NCBI GenBank assembly: GCA_017439085.1
Contig: JAFRTU010000003.1
Span: forward strand, 1 to 64,000
Length of the DNA: 64,000 nt
Direction of reading: 5' to 3'
From: Clostridia bacterium
Lineage (GTDB): Bacteria; Bacillota; Clostridia; Christensenellales; Christensenellaceae
The notes under the pieces were generated by a model, which saw only the letters and a list, made by a program, of their open reading frames with translations, was not told where the DNA came from and made no database searches. This document shows positions 1 to 7,210 of this stretch, one piece after another; the first letter of the stretch is position 1; every line of letters begins with the position of its first letter. A program made the position numbers and the translations under genes.

Positions 1-49
1 CATCCCTAATTATACTTAGTCAGGTGATTTTTTTGTGTAACTCATTGTC

Positions 50-70
50 ACCACCCGCATAGCAGGTGGT
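50..70 (+). terminator. weak stem-loop near the window edge
   Basis: ACCACC and GGTGGT form a six-pair stem, followed by a T-rich stretch (TTCTTGT). It could end a gene lying upstream of the window. The T-run is interrupted, so this is a weak call. A perfect palindrome, TTTCTTTTAAAAGAAA, follows at 91-106 with no gene attached. Confidence 0.35.
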
Positions 71-143
71 TTCTTGTCTCATACGACTCCTTTCTTTTAA
101 AAGAAACTCGTTTTCGTATTCGACTGGGTCACGACCCGTAAGG

Positions 144-180
144 AAGGACGCTGACATCGTATCAATATCAGCGTCCTTTT
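144..180 (+). terminator. intrinsic terminator
   Basis: An 11-bp perfect stem (AAGGACGCTGA at 144-154, TCAGCGTCCTT at 168-178) encloses a 13-nt loop and runs into a T stretch on the plus strand. It probably ends transcription coming from outside the window. No open gene is visible between 1 and 144. Confidence 0.7.
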
Positions 181-229
181 GTGGCAAATCACGCTAATTA
201 CGATACCAATGCACCTCACCTTGCTTCCC

Positions 230-345
230 GGGGTGCATTTTGGCATAGGGTGGGGTGCAAATTACCGTGGAGAGGGGTGCATTTAGCCGAAGGGAGGGGT
301 GCACTTTGGCGTAGGTGGGGTGCATTTCCAGAGGGAGGGGTGCAT
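230..345. repeat. six GGGGTGCA iterons at 20-22 bp spacing
   Basis: The octamer GGGGTGCA starts at 230, 252, 274, 296, 317 and 337, i.e. every 22, 22, 22, 21 and 20 bp, close to two DNA turns. A reverse-oriented, slightly altered copy (TGCACCTCACC) lies at 210-220. Another single GGGGTGCA occurs at about 4173, at the far end of the same accessory region. Phased copies on one DNA face suggest a protein array site. Multiple terminal repeats are known in IS21-family elements, so this may be an IS end without its transposase. No coding gene fits 181-466. Confidence 0.6.
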
Positions 346-466
346 CAAGGCATATCACTTTCAACGCGGTCAATCACCTCAGCCTCCGAAGAGGCTTTAG
401 CAATTATAAACGAAAAGCAATTGAAAATGTGTTCTTTAGAGTGTATAACCAATTGTGATCTGGTAA

Positions 467-640
467 GAAAAACTACAGAACGCAGTAATCCTGTACGATC
501 GGATTGTAAATTGGTACGCCGATTATCTGACCACCGACGAGGCCCGGGAGAACATCGGCGAATTTGACCGGCTGCTTCCGGATTATGCGTGTATTAGTGA
601 AACGAAGAAGATAGATTGCCTGCTTTGGAGCAAGCGGTAA
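467..640 (+). pseudogene. 3'-terminal gene remnant (tail 1)
   Basis: An open frame without a start codon runs from just after a stop at 464 to TAA at 638-640. It ends in PDYACISETKKIDCLLWSKR. A second copy of the same ending (PEYAWVGDTKKIDCLLWSKR) closes the small frame at 1546-1635, about 1 kb downstream, so the ending is a real, once-translated sequence. The parent family is not recognised. The tail abuts the junction sequence that leads into the following acetyltransferase. Confidence 0.5.
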
Positions 641-674
641 CAAACACAAATCGGGATTTGTGGAGAAAACAGAA

Positions 675-1544
675 ATGAAATATGAAATGATACCCTGCTC
701 AGGAGACGACACGGAGTTTATCGAAGAACAGGCGGACAATGCTTTCAACGCGATCGCACAACCGGAAGAAGACGCAGAGGAAGAATATGTTTATATTGTC
801 ACCGATGAAAGTGGGAACCTCCTCGGTGGATGCATTTTGTCTGTAGACGGTCTGAAGACGGCTTCGATCTATGACCTGTGGGTGGAAGAAGCGTTTCGCA
901 GACAGGGTATGGCCTCTGCACTCATCCGGGAGGCTGAGCGAAAAGCAAGGGAACATGGTTGCTATCTCGCAATGGTCGGAACCTTTGACTGGCAGGCAAG
1001 GTCGTTTTACGACAAACACGGTTATATGCTCAACGACACGATGACAGACGTGCCCAAGGGGCATGAACACTATTTTCTCACAAAACGACTTGATTGCCCT
1101 TCCGCAGGATATATGCCGTCAAATTGCCGGCAATATGAGATCAAGCGCGGTGATGAAAAGGACGCGGAGATCCTTTCCGGTAAATTGCACGGATTCGACA
1201 GTACCATTGCGCCTCGTGAACGTGAATACATCCCTCTGAGTAAAAAAATAGTGGACGAGAACGGAAGGATCATTGCTGGATTTGTCGGTGGTGTTGATGG
1301 TTGGAATGGCACAGATATCGATGCGCTGTGGGTGGAAGGAAAATACCGGAATCGAGGGATCGGCTCTCAGCTCCTCGTCGAGTTGGAGCGGGAGGTAAAG
1401 GAGAACGGTGCTGATGTTATGTTTATCGAAGCATTTGATTGGAATGTGGGATTTTTCAAAAAGAACGGCTATGAGAGAGTGACCGGCATGCTTGAAGATT
1501 ATCCGAGAGGGCATGTCATGTATTGCATGCAGAAGTCGCTTTGA
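675..1544 (+). CDS. double-domain GNAT acetyltransferase
   Basis: The 289-residue protein consists of two GNAT acetyl-CoA-dependent N-acetyltransferase domains in tandem. The first spans roughly residues 30-135 and carries RRQGMASAL, an R/Q-x-x-G-x-G/A acetyl-CoA loop, and the ending SFYDKHGY. The second spans roughly 150-289 and carries RNRGIGSQLL and FFKKNGYERV. Both halves share the DLWVE/ALWVE strand before the loop, which points to internal duplication. I chose ATG 675 because GGAG sits nine bases upstream; GTG 660 lies before that site. The substrate is unknown. Genes of this kind often modify antibiotics, polyamines or proteins, but nothing here decides between these. Confidence 0.8.
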   Translation: MKYEMIPCSGDDTEFIEEQADNAFNAIAQPEEDAEEEYVYIVTDESGNLLGGCILSVDGLKTASIYDLWVEEAFRRQGMASALIREAERKAREHGCYLAMVGTFDWQARSFYDKHGYMLNDTMTDVPKGHEHYFLTKRLDCPSAGYMPSNCRQYEIKRGDEKDAEILSGKLHGFDSTIAPREREYIPLSKKIVDENGRIIAGFVGGVDGWNGTDIDALWVEGKYRNRGIGSQLLVELEREVKENGADVMFIEAFDWNVGFFKKNGYERVTGMLEDYPRGHVMYCMQKSL

Positions 1545-1545
1545 T

Positions 1546-1635
1546 ATGGATTTCTGCAAATTCCGGCCGCTTCCGGAATATGCATGGGTCGGCGACACAA
1601 AGAAAATCGATTGCCTGCTGTGGAGCAAGCGGTAA
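1546..1635 (+). pseudogene. 3'-terminal gene remnant (tail 2), 29 codons
   Basis: The frame starts one base after the acetyltransferase stop (TGA-T-ATG) and reads MDFCKFRPLPEYAWVGDTKK onward to LLWSKR. Its last 20 residues match tail 1 (467-640) with few changes. It could be translated by coupling, but it is more likely the stump of a gene whose 5' part was replaced by the neighbour. Function unknown. Confidence 0.45.
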
Positions 1636-1668
1636 CAGATAGACAATACGGAGGTTTGAGTTGCACAT

Positions 1669-2481
1669 ATGCCATATGAAGAGGAATCCGTTGTGGCCAA
1701 ATGGATGGATCGTCTCAAAGATCTGAACGTCAGCACGAAAAAGATGTTCGGCTGCTATTGCCTGTATTGTGACGGGCAGGCTGTCGGCTGGATTCACGAC
1801 AGTGTCCTTTCCCTGCGTGAGGTTGGACTTACGTTCCTCCCCGCAGATATCAAAAGGCCGCGCCTTGAAGATAAGGTACAGGAGCTGGTGATTCCATTCG
1901 ACTATGTCAACGCCGAATGGCTGCCAAAGGCGGTTCAGGACACTGCCGATATCCGAAAGAAACAGACGAATCGGTATTTGCGGAGGAGACTGATGATGAC
2001 TCTGCGTAAAATGACAGAAGATGAGTTTCGTGCTTTCAAAAAGTTCAGTGTCGCCGATTACGCGTCGGATCTGATGAAAGGACGAGACATGAACCCGGAG
2101 CAGGCGCTGATGGAAGCGGAAATGGAATTCGGCGCAGATCTCCCCGACGGGCTGGATACAGAATACAGCTTCATAATGAACATCGAGGACGGGAACAAAA
2201 AGAAAGTCGGATGGATCTTTTTCAAATACTATTCGCGCGAAGGCGACGGCCAATACTATGTGTTCCTCGAAGACCTGCTGATATTCGAGTCGGAAAGAAG
2301 AAGGGGTTTTGCGTCTGCGGCAATCCATGAGATGAATACACTGGCACGGCAGGACGGCTGTTCATCAAGCGTGCTCTTCGTGTGGGATCACAATCCGGAA
2401 GGGATGAGCTTGTATGAAAAATGCGGGTATAAGCCTTATAACCGTGAAGAAGGCGGAACATACATGGTGAAGGAATTGTGA
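1669..2481 (+). CDS. TfoX N-domain / GNAT acetyltransferase fusion
   Basis: Residues 1-100 form a TfoX/Sxy N-terminal-type domain (KKMFGCYCLYCDGQAVGWI...SLREVG). Residues about 109-270 form a GNAT acetyltransferase with RRRGFASAAI as the acetyl-CoA loop and SLYEKCGYKPY near the end. TfoX-N domains are usually free-standing proteins of about 100 residues, so the unit reads as two genes fused by loss of a stop. An internal GGAGG at 1982-1986 stands six and nine bases before ATGATG (1993-1998), so the acetyltransferase could also be made alone. The start ATG 1669 has GGAGG 14 bases upstream, an unusually long gap. Substrate unknown. Confidence 0.75.
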   Translation: MPYEEESVVAKWMDRLKDLNVSTKKMFGCYCLYCDGQAVGWIHDSVLSLREVGLTFLPADIKRPRLEDKVQELVIPFDYVNAEWLPKAVQDTADIRKKQTNRYLRRRLMMTLRKMTEDEFRAFKKFSVADYASDLMKGRDMNPEQALMEAEMEFGADLPDGLDTEYSFIMNIEDGNKKKVGWIFFKYYSREGDGQYYVFLEDLLIFESERRRGFASAAIHEMNTLARQDGCSSSVLFVWDHNPEGMSLYEKCGYKPYNREEGGTYMVKEL

Positions 2482-2531
2482 TCCGACGCACAGAGATCAA
2501 CGAATTCCTGTTTGAGAAGATAAAGGCATGA
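2478..2531 (+). other. possible short tail remnant (tail 3)
   Basis: A 17-codon frame overlaps the previous stop (GTG at 2478) and ends EINEFLFEKIKA. It sits exactly where the other units carry a leftover tail, between one gene and the next junction sequence. It is too short to support a product on its own. Confidence 0.25.
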
Positions 2532-2600
2532 AAGAGTGACAACTTCCCGTTTGCCGGGACGAACGGAGAAACAAACAAATCGATGTTTATGGAGACAATT

Positions 2601-3959
2601 ATGGATAAAGAAACAATCATGGTGGACTACATCCGGGAGGCCCATGAAAAAGGTGCTTTTACCGGAACATGGTTATACGCCGAGAACGGCAAGATCGTGT
2701 CGAAGGGCGCTATCGGATTCCGTGACCCAGAGAATACACTGCCTATGCGGGAGGACAGTATTTTTGATATTGCTTCGATCAGCAAGCAGTTTACCGCAGC
2801 GGGAATCATGCTTCTGCGGCGCAGGGGGCTGCTGAGCCTTGAGGATGAGATCACGAAATATTTCCCGGAGATTCCGTATGCGGGTATAACGATCAGGCAC
2901 CTCCTCACTCACACAAGCGGTTTTTCCGACTGTGATGATGATATCGAAAGAATCTTCGAGGAGGAAGGCATGATCCCGGACAATAACGTGATCCTCCGCA
3001 TCCTCACGGAGTGCAGACCCGAGCTTTCATATCCGACGGGCGAAGGATTCGAGTATACCGATACAGGCTATCAGCTGCTTGCCGAGATCGCGGAAAAGGT
3101 CTCGGGTGTGCCCTTTGAGGAGTTTCTGAAGAAGAATGTATTCGAGCCCGCGGGACTGGATTCCACCCGCGTGTATCACCGCAGAAAGGACAAGCTCCAG
3201 ATTGATGATCTTGCCGTCGGTCTCGTGTTTGAAAAGGGAGAGCTCATCCTCCCCGAGGATTCAAAGGCAAGGGATTACGTTCTTTCCCACGATGGAATGA
3301 ACGGCAATATGGCGGTCTATTCCAATATCATTGACCTTTTCAAATGGGATCAGGTACTGCGTGAAGGAAGTCTTCTAACGCCGGAGGAGCAGAAACTGAT
3401 GGTTACTCCCGCGACCCTCATCAATGGGGAACCGGCTCGCGAGGAAGGCGATGATGACGACTATGGCTTTGGTTGGGTGCTCCTCCACGACGAAAAGCTG
3501 GGACTCATCGCCTGCCACAGCGGTTATGTGCCCGGATATCAGACGTGGTTTGCACGCTATCTCGACGCGAACGCGGTGCTTGTACAGCTTTGCTGCCGTG
3601 AGTACACAGACGTCAGAGCTTACGTTGCCTTCGACTCAGGCATGGAAGCTATTGTCCGTGGGCTTAAGCCGGAACCAATCCGATCGATCGATGATATCGC
3701 CCTCCAAAGCCCCGACAAGTCTGGCTGGGAAGCCTTATGTGGAAAATACGAGCATCCGGAGGACAGTGATTTCTTCGTGGATGAGGTTTACATGAAGGAA
3801 GGCGAGCTTTATGCGAAGACGGTCGACGGTGACGACGAAATGGAATTCCGCCTCTATCCCATCGGCGAAAACAAGTTCGGCCGTAAAGCTGGGATGCTGG
3901 AGTTGACCTTCGGCGACGAATGTCTGATATACGACGATTATTCCTGCAAAAAGCTGTAA
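2601..3959 (+). CDS. serine hydrolase, beta-lactamase class C / PBP fold
   Basis: The 452-residue protein belongs to the beta-lactamase/D-Ala-D-Ala carboxypeptidase-like serine hydrolases (Pfam Beta-lactamase). The nucleophile motif S59-I-S-K62 (SxxK) follows DSIFDIA. IRHLLTHTSGF and the FEYTDTGYQLLAEI block (the YxN position reads YTD) are visible, and HSGYVPGYQTWFARY resembles the third motif. No signal peptide is apparent, so the protein is probably cytoplasmic. An esterase or peptidase role is therefore at least as likely as drug resistance. ATG 2601 is preferred over 2583 because GGAG at 2591-2594 lies six bases ahead. Confidence 0.8.
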   Translation: MDKETIMVDYIREAHEKGAFTGTWLYAENGKIVSKGAIGFRDPENTLPMREDSIFDIASISKQFTAAGIMLLRRRGLLSLEDEITKYFPEIPYAGITIRHLLTHTSGFSDCDDDIERIFEEEGMIPDNNVILRILTECRPELSYPTGEGFEYTDTGYQLLAEIAEKVSGVPFEEFLKKNVFEPAGLDSTRVYHRRKDKLQIDDLAVGLVFEKGELILPEDSKARDYVLSHDGMNGNMAVYSNIIDLFKWDQVLREGSLLTPEEQKLMVTPATLINGEPAREEGDDDDYGFGWVLLHDEKLGLIACHSGYVPGYQTWFARYLDANAVLVQLCCREYTDVRAYVAFDSGMEAIVRGLKPEPIRSIDDIALQSPDKSGWEALCGKYEHPEDSDFFVDEVYMKEGELYAKTVDGDDEMEFRLYPIGENKFGRKAGMLELTFGDECLIYDDYSCKKL

Positions 3960-3995
3960 GCGGCCGACTTACAAATTCCAGTTTGTCGCCGTGAC

Positions 3996-4130
3996 CATCT
4001 CGCACACGATTACCCCATCTCGCACACGATTTCAGAGTCGGTCGAGATGGGTGTTTTGCTGTAAATGGCTGAAAATCGTCAAGAATGGAATGAATGAAGA
4101 GTCTACCCGGGCAGCAATTCGTGTGCGAGA
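3996..4130. repeat. direct and inverted copies of CATCTCGCACACGATT
   Basis: CATCTCGCACACGATT occurs at 3996-4011 and 4016-4031, exactly 20 bp apart. A partial inverted copy (CGAGATGGG) is at 4043-4051 and a longer one (AATTCGTGTGCGAGA) at 4116-4130. Tandem plus inverted copies of a short motif near each other look like the transposase-binding end of an insertion sequence, probably a decayed one. The segment 3960-4179 shows no convincing gene. Confidence 0.5.
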
Positions 4131-4179
4131 AGCCGAAAAAAGCCCACGGCATAAGGACTTTTTCACAGGGGAGGGGTGC

Positions 4180-4219
4180 AAAAAAGAAGGACCCTAATTG
4201 TATCCAAATTAGAGTCCTT
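4180..4219 (-). terminator. terminator of tRNA-Leu
   Basis: Read on the minus strand, AAGGACTCTAATT and AATTAGGGTCCTT pair around a short loop and are followed by CTTTTTTG. It lies directly after the tRNA 3' end. Confidence 0.8.
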
Positions 4220-4222
4220 CTA

Positions 4223-4311
4223 TGGTGCCGAAGACCGGGGTCGAACCGGTACGGGTATCACTACCCACGGGATTTTAAGTCCCGGGCGTCTGCCTATTCC
4301 GCCACTTCGGC
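4223..4311 (-). tRNA. tRNA-Leu (anticodon UAA)
   Basis: The minus strand gives an 89-nt tRNA beginning GCCGAAGTGGCGG and ending TTCGGCACCA with an encoded CCA. The anticodon loop CTTAAAA reads UAA. The long variable arm (GTGGGTAGTGATACCC region) is typical of a class II leucine tRNA. The T-arm GGTTCGACCCC is intact. The 3' end faces the accessory region at 1-4.2 kb, a common orientation for island insertion next to tRNAs. Confidence 0.95.
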
Positions 4312-4320
4312 GTGTTTAAA

Positions 4321-4349
4321 ATTATAGATAATAGAGCAATACGTGTCAA
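4321..4349 (-). promoter_or_regulatory. consensus sigma-70 promoter of tRNA-Leu
   Basis: On the minus strand TTGACA (4344-4349) and TATAAT (4321-4326) are separated by exactly 17 bp. Both hexamers are perfect. The predicted start lies just ahead of the tRNA 5' end at 4311. Confidence 0.85.
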
Positions 4350-4362
4350 GAAACCCAGACTT

Positions 4363-5427
4363 TCATATATCATGTATCTTTCGTATAGGACCTGAAATAA
4401 TCATCTTTTTTCGGCCCAGTTGAATATAAGGGATCACTTTGTCAAATAGCACAGCGATTACGAGAGTAATCGCAAAAGAACCAATGAACTGATCGAAATT
4501 GTATTTTATTCCAAATTCCTGAAGCAGCATAAATGATAGTCTCTGAAGAATGTATATGCTGAATACATGTCTGCCAAGGAACCCGAAAAGATAACTATTT
4601 ATACGGACTTTCATGAGCAAAAGAATAAAAGAGAATAAGAATGTGAAAATCCAAAGGACATATATGAATATATTTCTTGATCTGTATGAGCTTAATAAAG
4701 CATATAAAGCGACGGAAACTCCCAATAAACAGATATATGCATACTGATGGCATTTGAGATAACGGAAAAGCTTATTCTCAATAATACAATATAGCATTCC
4801 CAAAGGCAGGATCATCATGGTGTTATATGAATAAACCCCTCTTTTTAATTTGATACAAAGGAACATATATAAGGCTATCATGATGCTGACGAATAGTATC
4901 GTTAAGACCTCCTTTTTCCCTGACAGAAAGTGTGCCAAAAACACAAATATATAGAAAAGAAGAATTGCGGTGACATACCAGTTGCTATTACCTATGGATT
5001 TCCATGAAGTGAAGGATAGCAGGATTGTCCTTAAAGGATATGCTTTATTTGTGACGAGATTGAACAGACAGAAGAGAAGAACACATATATCGAAACGAAT
5101 GAGAAGGTTTAGGAATTTAACAGGGAGTCTTTTCACATAATCAGTTCCTTTGTTTCTGATAGATAACATGGTTCCATATCCCGTAAAGAAAAGGAAAGGG
5201 ATGACAAGAAGCTGTCCGACATATGAATTGATGGCTTTAAATGATGTTGAAAAATAATCCGTTGCAACAGCATGCTGTGAGAAGTGACGGAAAAAAACAA
5301 AGACTACAAAAATACCCTCTATCATTCCTGAATGTTCTTTTGATATATAGTCTTCGTGAAATCCTCTGATTCGGATGTTTGAGCTGCTAACTATCAGAGC
5401 AATAAAAACCACCATTATTATAAGCAT
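4363..5427 (-). CDS. membrane acyltransferase (acyltransferase 3 family)
   Basis: The 354-residue, very hydrophobic protein has about ten membrane segments. Its early segment contains GIFVVFVFFRHFSQHAV, fitting the conserved histidine-bearing first helix of acyltransferase-3 proteins (O-acetylation of surface sugars). ATG 5427 is chosen because AGAGGA lies about seven bases upstream; an upstream ATG at 5484 has no such site. It is transcribed divergently from the first polysaccharide operon and may modify that polymer; the link rests on position only. Confidence 0.75.
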   Translation of the reverse strand: MLIIMVVFIALIVSSSNIRIRGFHEDYISKEHSGMIEGIFVVFVFFRHFSQHAVATDYFSTSFKAINSYVGQLLVIPFLFFTGYGTMLSIRNKGTDYVKRLPVKFLNLLIRFDICVLLFCLFNLVTNKAYPLRTILLSFTSWKSIGNSNWYVTAILLFYIFVFLAHFLSGKKEVLTILFVSIMIALYMFLCIKLKRGVYSYNTMMILPLGMLYCIIENKLFRYLKCHQYAYICLLGVSVALYALLSSYRSRNIFIYVLWIFTFLFSFILLLMKVRINSYLFGFLGRHVFSIYILQRLSFMLLQEFGIKYNFDQFIGSFAITLVIAVLFDKVIPYIQLGRKKMIISGPIRKIHDI

Positions 5428-5655
5428 ATTGATTCCTCTTTCGATTTGTCGTGATGAAAGAAACAAGATGTGACAGGAAATCATTTCTTCATTTTTTATT
5501 ATATCTGAAATGAAGGATATAGAGCATAGGATATCAATGACAGTTGATTTGGTCTTTTGTGAGAATATAAGTAATTGATAAGATACTAGACTAGCTAAAA
5601 AAACCGCAGATAGTATGTTACAAATCCTTAAACACTGATATCTATAAGTTTAATA

Positions 5656-5684
5656 TTGAGTACGTTTCTGATACTATATAGTAT
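5656..5684 (+). promoter_or_regulatory. candidate promoter of polysaccharide operon 1
   Basis: TTGAGT (5656-5661), 17 bp, then TAGTAT (5679-5684), or TATAGT at 5677. It is the best pair in the AT-rich 300-bp divergent spacer ahead of the operon. The hexamers are imperfect. Confidence 0.35.
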
Positions 5685-5727
5685 GCGATAAAAATAACTA
5701 TAGATGGAGAATTGGTAGTATAAAACT

Positions 5728-7194
5728 ATGTACAAAAGAAGTCTGAAAGACTGGTTCAAACACCTGGATTTTATCGTAATTGACATAGTGCTCCTTCAGT
5801 TATGCTTCAACATTAGCTATTGGATACTTGTCAAATTCGCAAACATGTATAAAGTTGATTACTACAGACACAGGGCAGTGCTGCTGCTCCTTTGTCAGAT
5901 TGTAGTAGCTTTTTTTGCATCCACATATAAGAACATAATCAGAAGGAAGAGGTCTGACGAATTTTTCTCAGTGATCAAGTACTCGTTAAATGTTGCCTTT
6001 ATATATATGGCTACTATCCTCAGCATAGGCAGATCCTCCAGATTCTCGATATGGTTCTTTCTCCTCACTTTCGGAAGTTTTATTATTCTGGCTTTTGTTC
6101 TCCATCAGTTAAATAAGAGACGGCTGTTCAGAAAGAGTAGCGACGGAATAAACGGAGGAAAGAGATCCATTGTTCTTTTCACGTCGAGCGGGCTCGTCAA
6201 AAGAGTGCTGGGAGAACTGACCGACAATAGCACTTATCATGACTATTTCATTTCTGGAATCGTACTGTTTGATGACGGTGAAATTGATCTCAATTTAGAC
6301 ACGGAGATACCGGTGTTTCGTAATGGAGAAGAAGCTCTCCAGAGGATAGCAAGAGGATGGGTGGATGAGATTCTGGTTTATCAGCCGGATGATATGAGGT
6401 ATCCAAAGGAAACGATAGATACTCTTATGGACATGGGCATAGTCATACACTACTCTCTTGATGCTTTCAACTCTTCTGAATGGGGAAAGATAGACATAGA
6501 AAAAGTAGGTAACTATAAAGTCCTTACCAATAGCTTAAATATGGCGCCGATCGGCCAACTGATACTGAAAAGGATTATGGATATCATCGGTTCCGTAATA
6601 GGAAGCATCTTCACTCTTCTCTTAACTTTTATAATAGGTCCGTTGATCTATTTTACAGATAAGGGACCGATTTTCTTTGTTCAGGAGAGAATAGGCAAGA
6701 ACGGAAAAGTATTCAAGATGTTTAAATTCAGGACTATGTACATGGATGCTGAAGAGAGAAAGAAGGATCTCATGCAACATAACGAGTTCGGCAGCGATTT
6801 CATGTTCAAGATGGATGATGACCCCAGGATACTTGGAAGTGAGAAGAAAAACAAAAAAGGAGAGCCCAAAGGTATAGGCAATTTCCTAAGAAATACTTCT
6901 ATAGACGAATTTCCACAGTTTTTTAATGTGCTCATAGGGAACATGTCCCTTGTAGGGACGAGGCCTCCTACATTGGATGAATGGAAACGTTATGATCTTC
7001 ATCATAGGGCCCGCATGAGCGTTAAACCTGGCATAACAGGAATGTGGCAGGTAAGCGGAAGAAGCGATATAAAGGATTTTGAAGAGGTCGTTCGGCTCGA
7101 TAAAGAGTACATAGAGAACTGGAGCATCTTCCTTGACATAAAGATTTTGATAAAAACCGTCCTAGTGGTACTGAAACACGAAGGCGCAAAGTAA
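5728..7194 (+). CDS. polyprenyl-phosphate sugar-1-phosphate transferase (priming enzyme, operon 1)
   Basis: The 488-residue protein starts polymer synthesis by moving a sugar-1-phosphate onto undecaprenyl phosphate. N-terminal membrane helices (about residues 12-130) are followed by a CoA-binding-like soluble region. The bacterial sugar transferase domain begins near residue 281 (KRIMDIIGSVIG). It carries GPIFFVQERIGKNGKVFKMF, KFRTM, RNTSIDEFPQFFNVL, MSLVGTRPP and KPGITGMWQVSGRSDI, so the active-site segments are intact. The ribosome-binding site is poor (GGAG is about 20 bases off). It is first in an operon of closely spaced genes ending at 16943. Confidence 0.9.
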   Translation: MYKRSLKDWFKHLDFIVIDIVLLQLCFNISYWILVKFANMYKVDYYRHRAVLLLLCQIVVAFFASTYKNIIRRKRSDEFFSVIKYSLNVAFIYMATILSIGRSSRFSIWFFLLTFGSFIILAFVLHQLNKRRLFRKSSDGINGGKRSIVLFTSSGLVKRVLGELTDNSTYHDYFISGIVLFDDGEIDLNLDTEIPVFRNGEEALQRIARGWVDEILVYQPDDMRYPKETIDTLMDMGIVIHYSLDAFNSSEWGKIDIEKVGNYKVLTNSLNMAPIGQLILKRIMDIIGSVIGSIFTLLLTFIIGPLIYFTDKGPIFFVQERIGKNGKVFKMFKFRTMYMDAEERKKDLMQHNEFGSDFMFKMDDDPRILGSEKKNKKGEPKGIGNFLRNTSIDEFPQFFNVLIGNMSLVGTRPPTLDEWKRYDLHHRARMSVKPGITGMWQVSGRSDIKDFEEVVRLDKEYIENWSIFLDIKILIKTVLVVLKHEGAK

Positions 7195-7210
7195 TATTGG
7201 AGCAGGTAAA

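Larger units (their letters stand above)
650..2594 (+). repeat. three dispersed copies of a 16-nt gene-junction sequence
   Basis: ATCGGGATTTGTGGAG (650-665), ATCGGTATTTGCGGAG (1970-1985) and ATCGATGTTTATGGAG (2579-2594) match ATCGRKRTTTRYGGAG. Each is preceded by a similar A/C-rich stretch (for example GAAACAAACAA). Each contains or supplies the GGAG ribosome-binding site of the next coding unit (starts at 675, 1993 or 1996, and 2601). Translated in another frame they resemble the end of the TfoX-like domain (KQTNRYLRRR), so they may be worn copies of one gene's 3' end. The listed span covers the three copies and the genes between them. Confidence 0.5.

Noticed and set aside
230..345. Short regularly spaced repeats that could be a CRISPR array.
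   Set aside because: The repeated unit is only about 8-12 bases with a 22-bp period, so there is no room for spacers, and no cas genes are near.
181..567. A 128-codon open frame on the plus strand at the window start.
   Set aside because: It reads through the GGGGTGCA repeat array (giving repeated GAFW/GVH/GAL segments) and has no ribosome-binding site; the repeats explain it.
640..2600. Integron attC sites at the gene junctions.
   Set aside because: The junction sequences are not palindromic, lack paired R and L boxes, and no integron integrase is present; only the cassette-like layout is similar.
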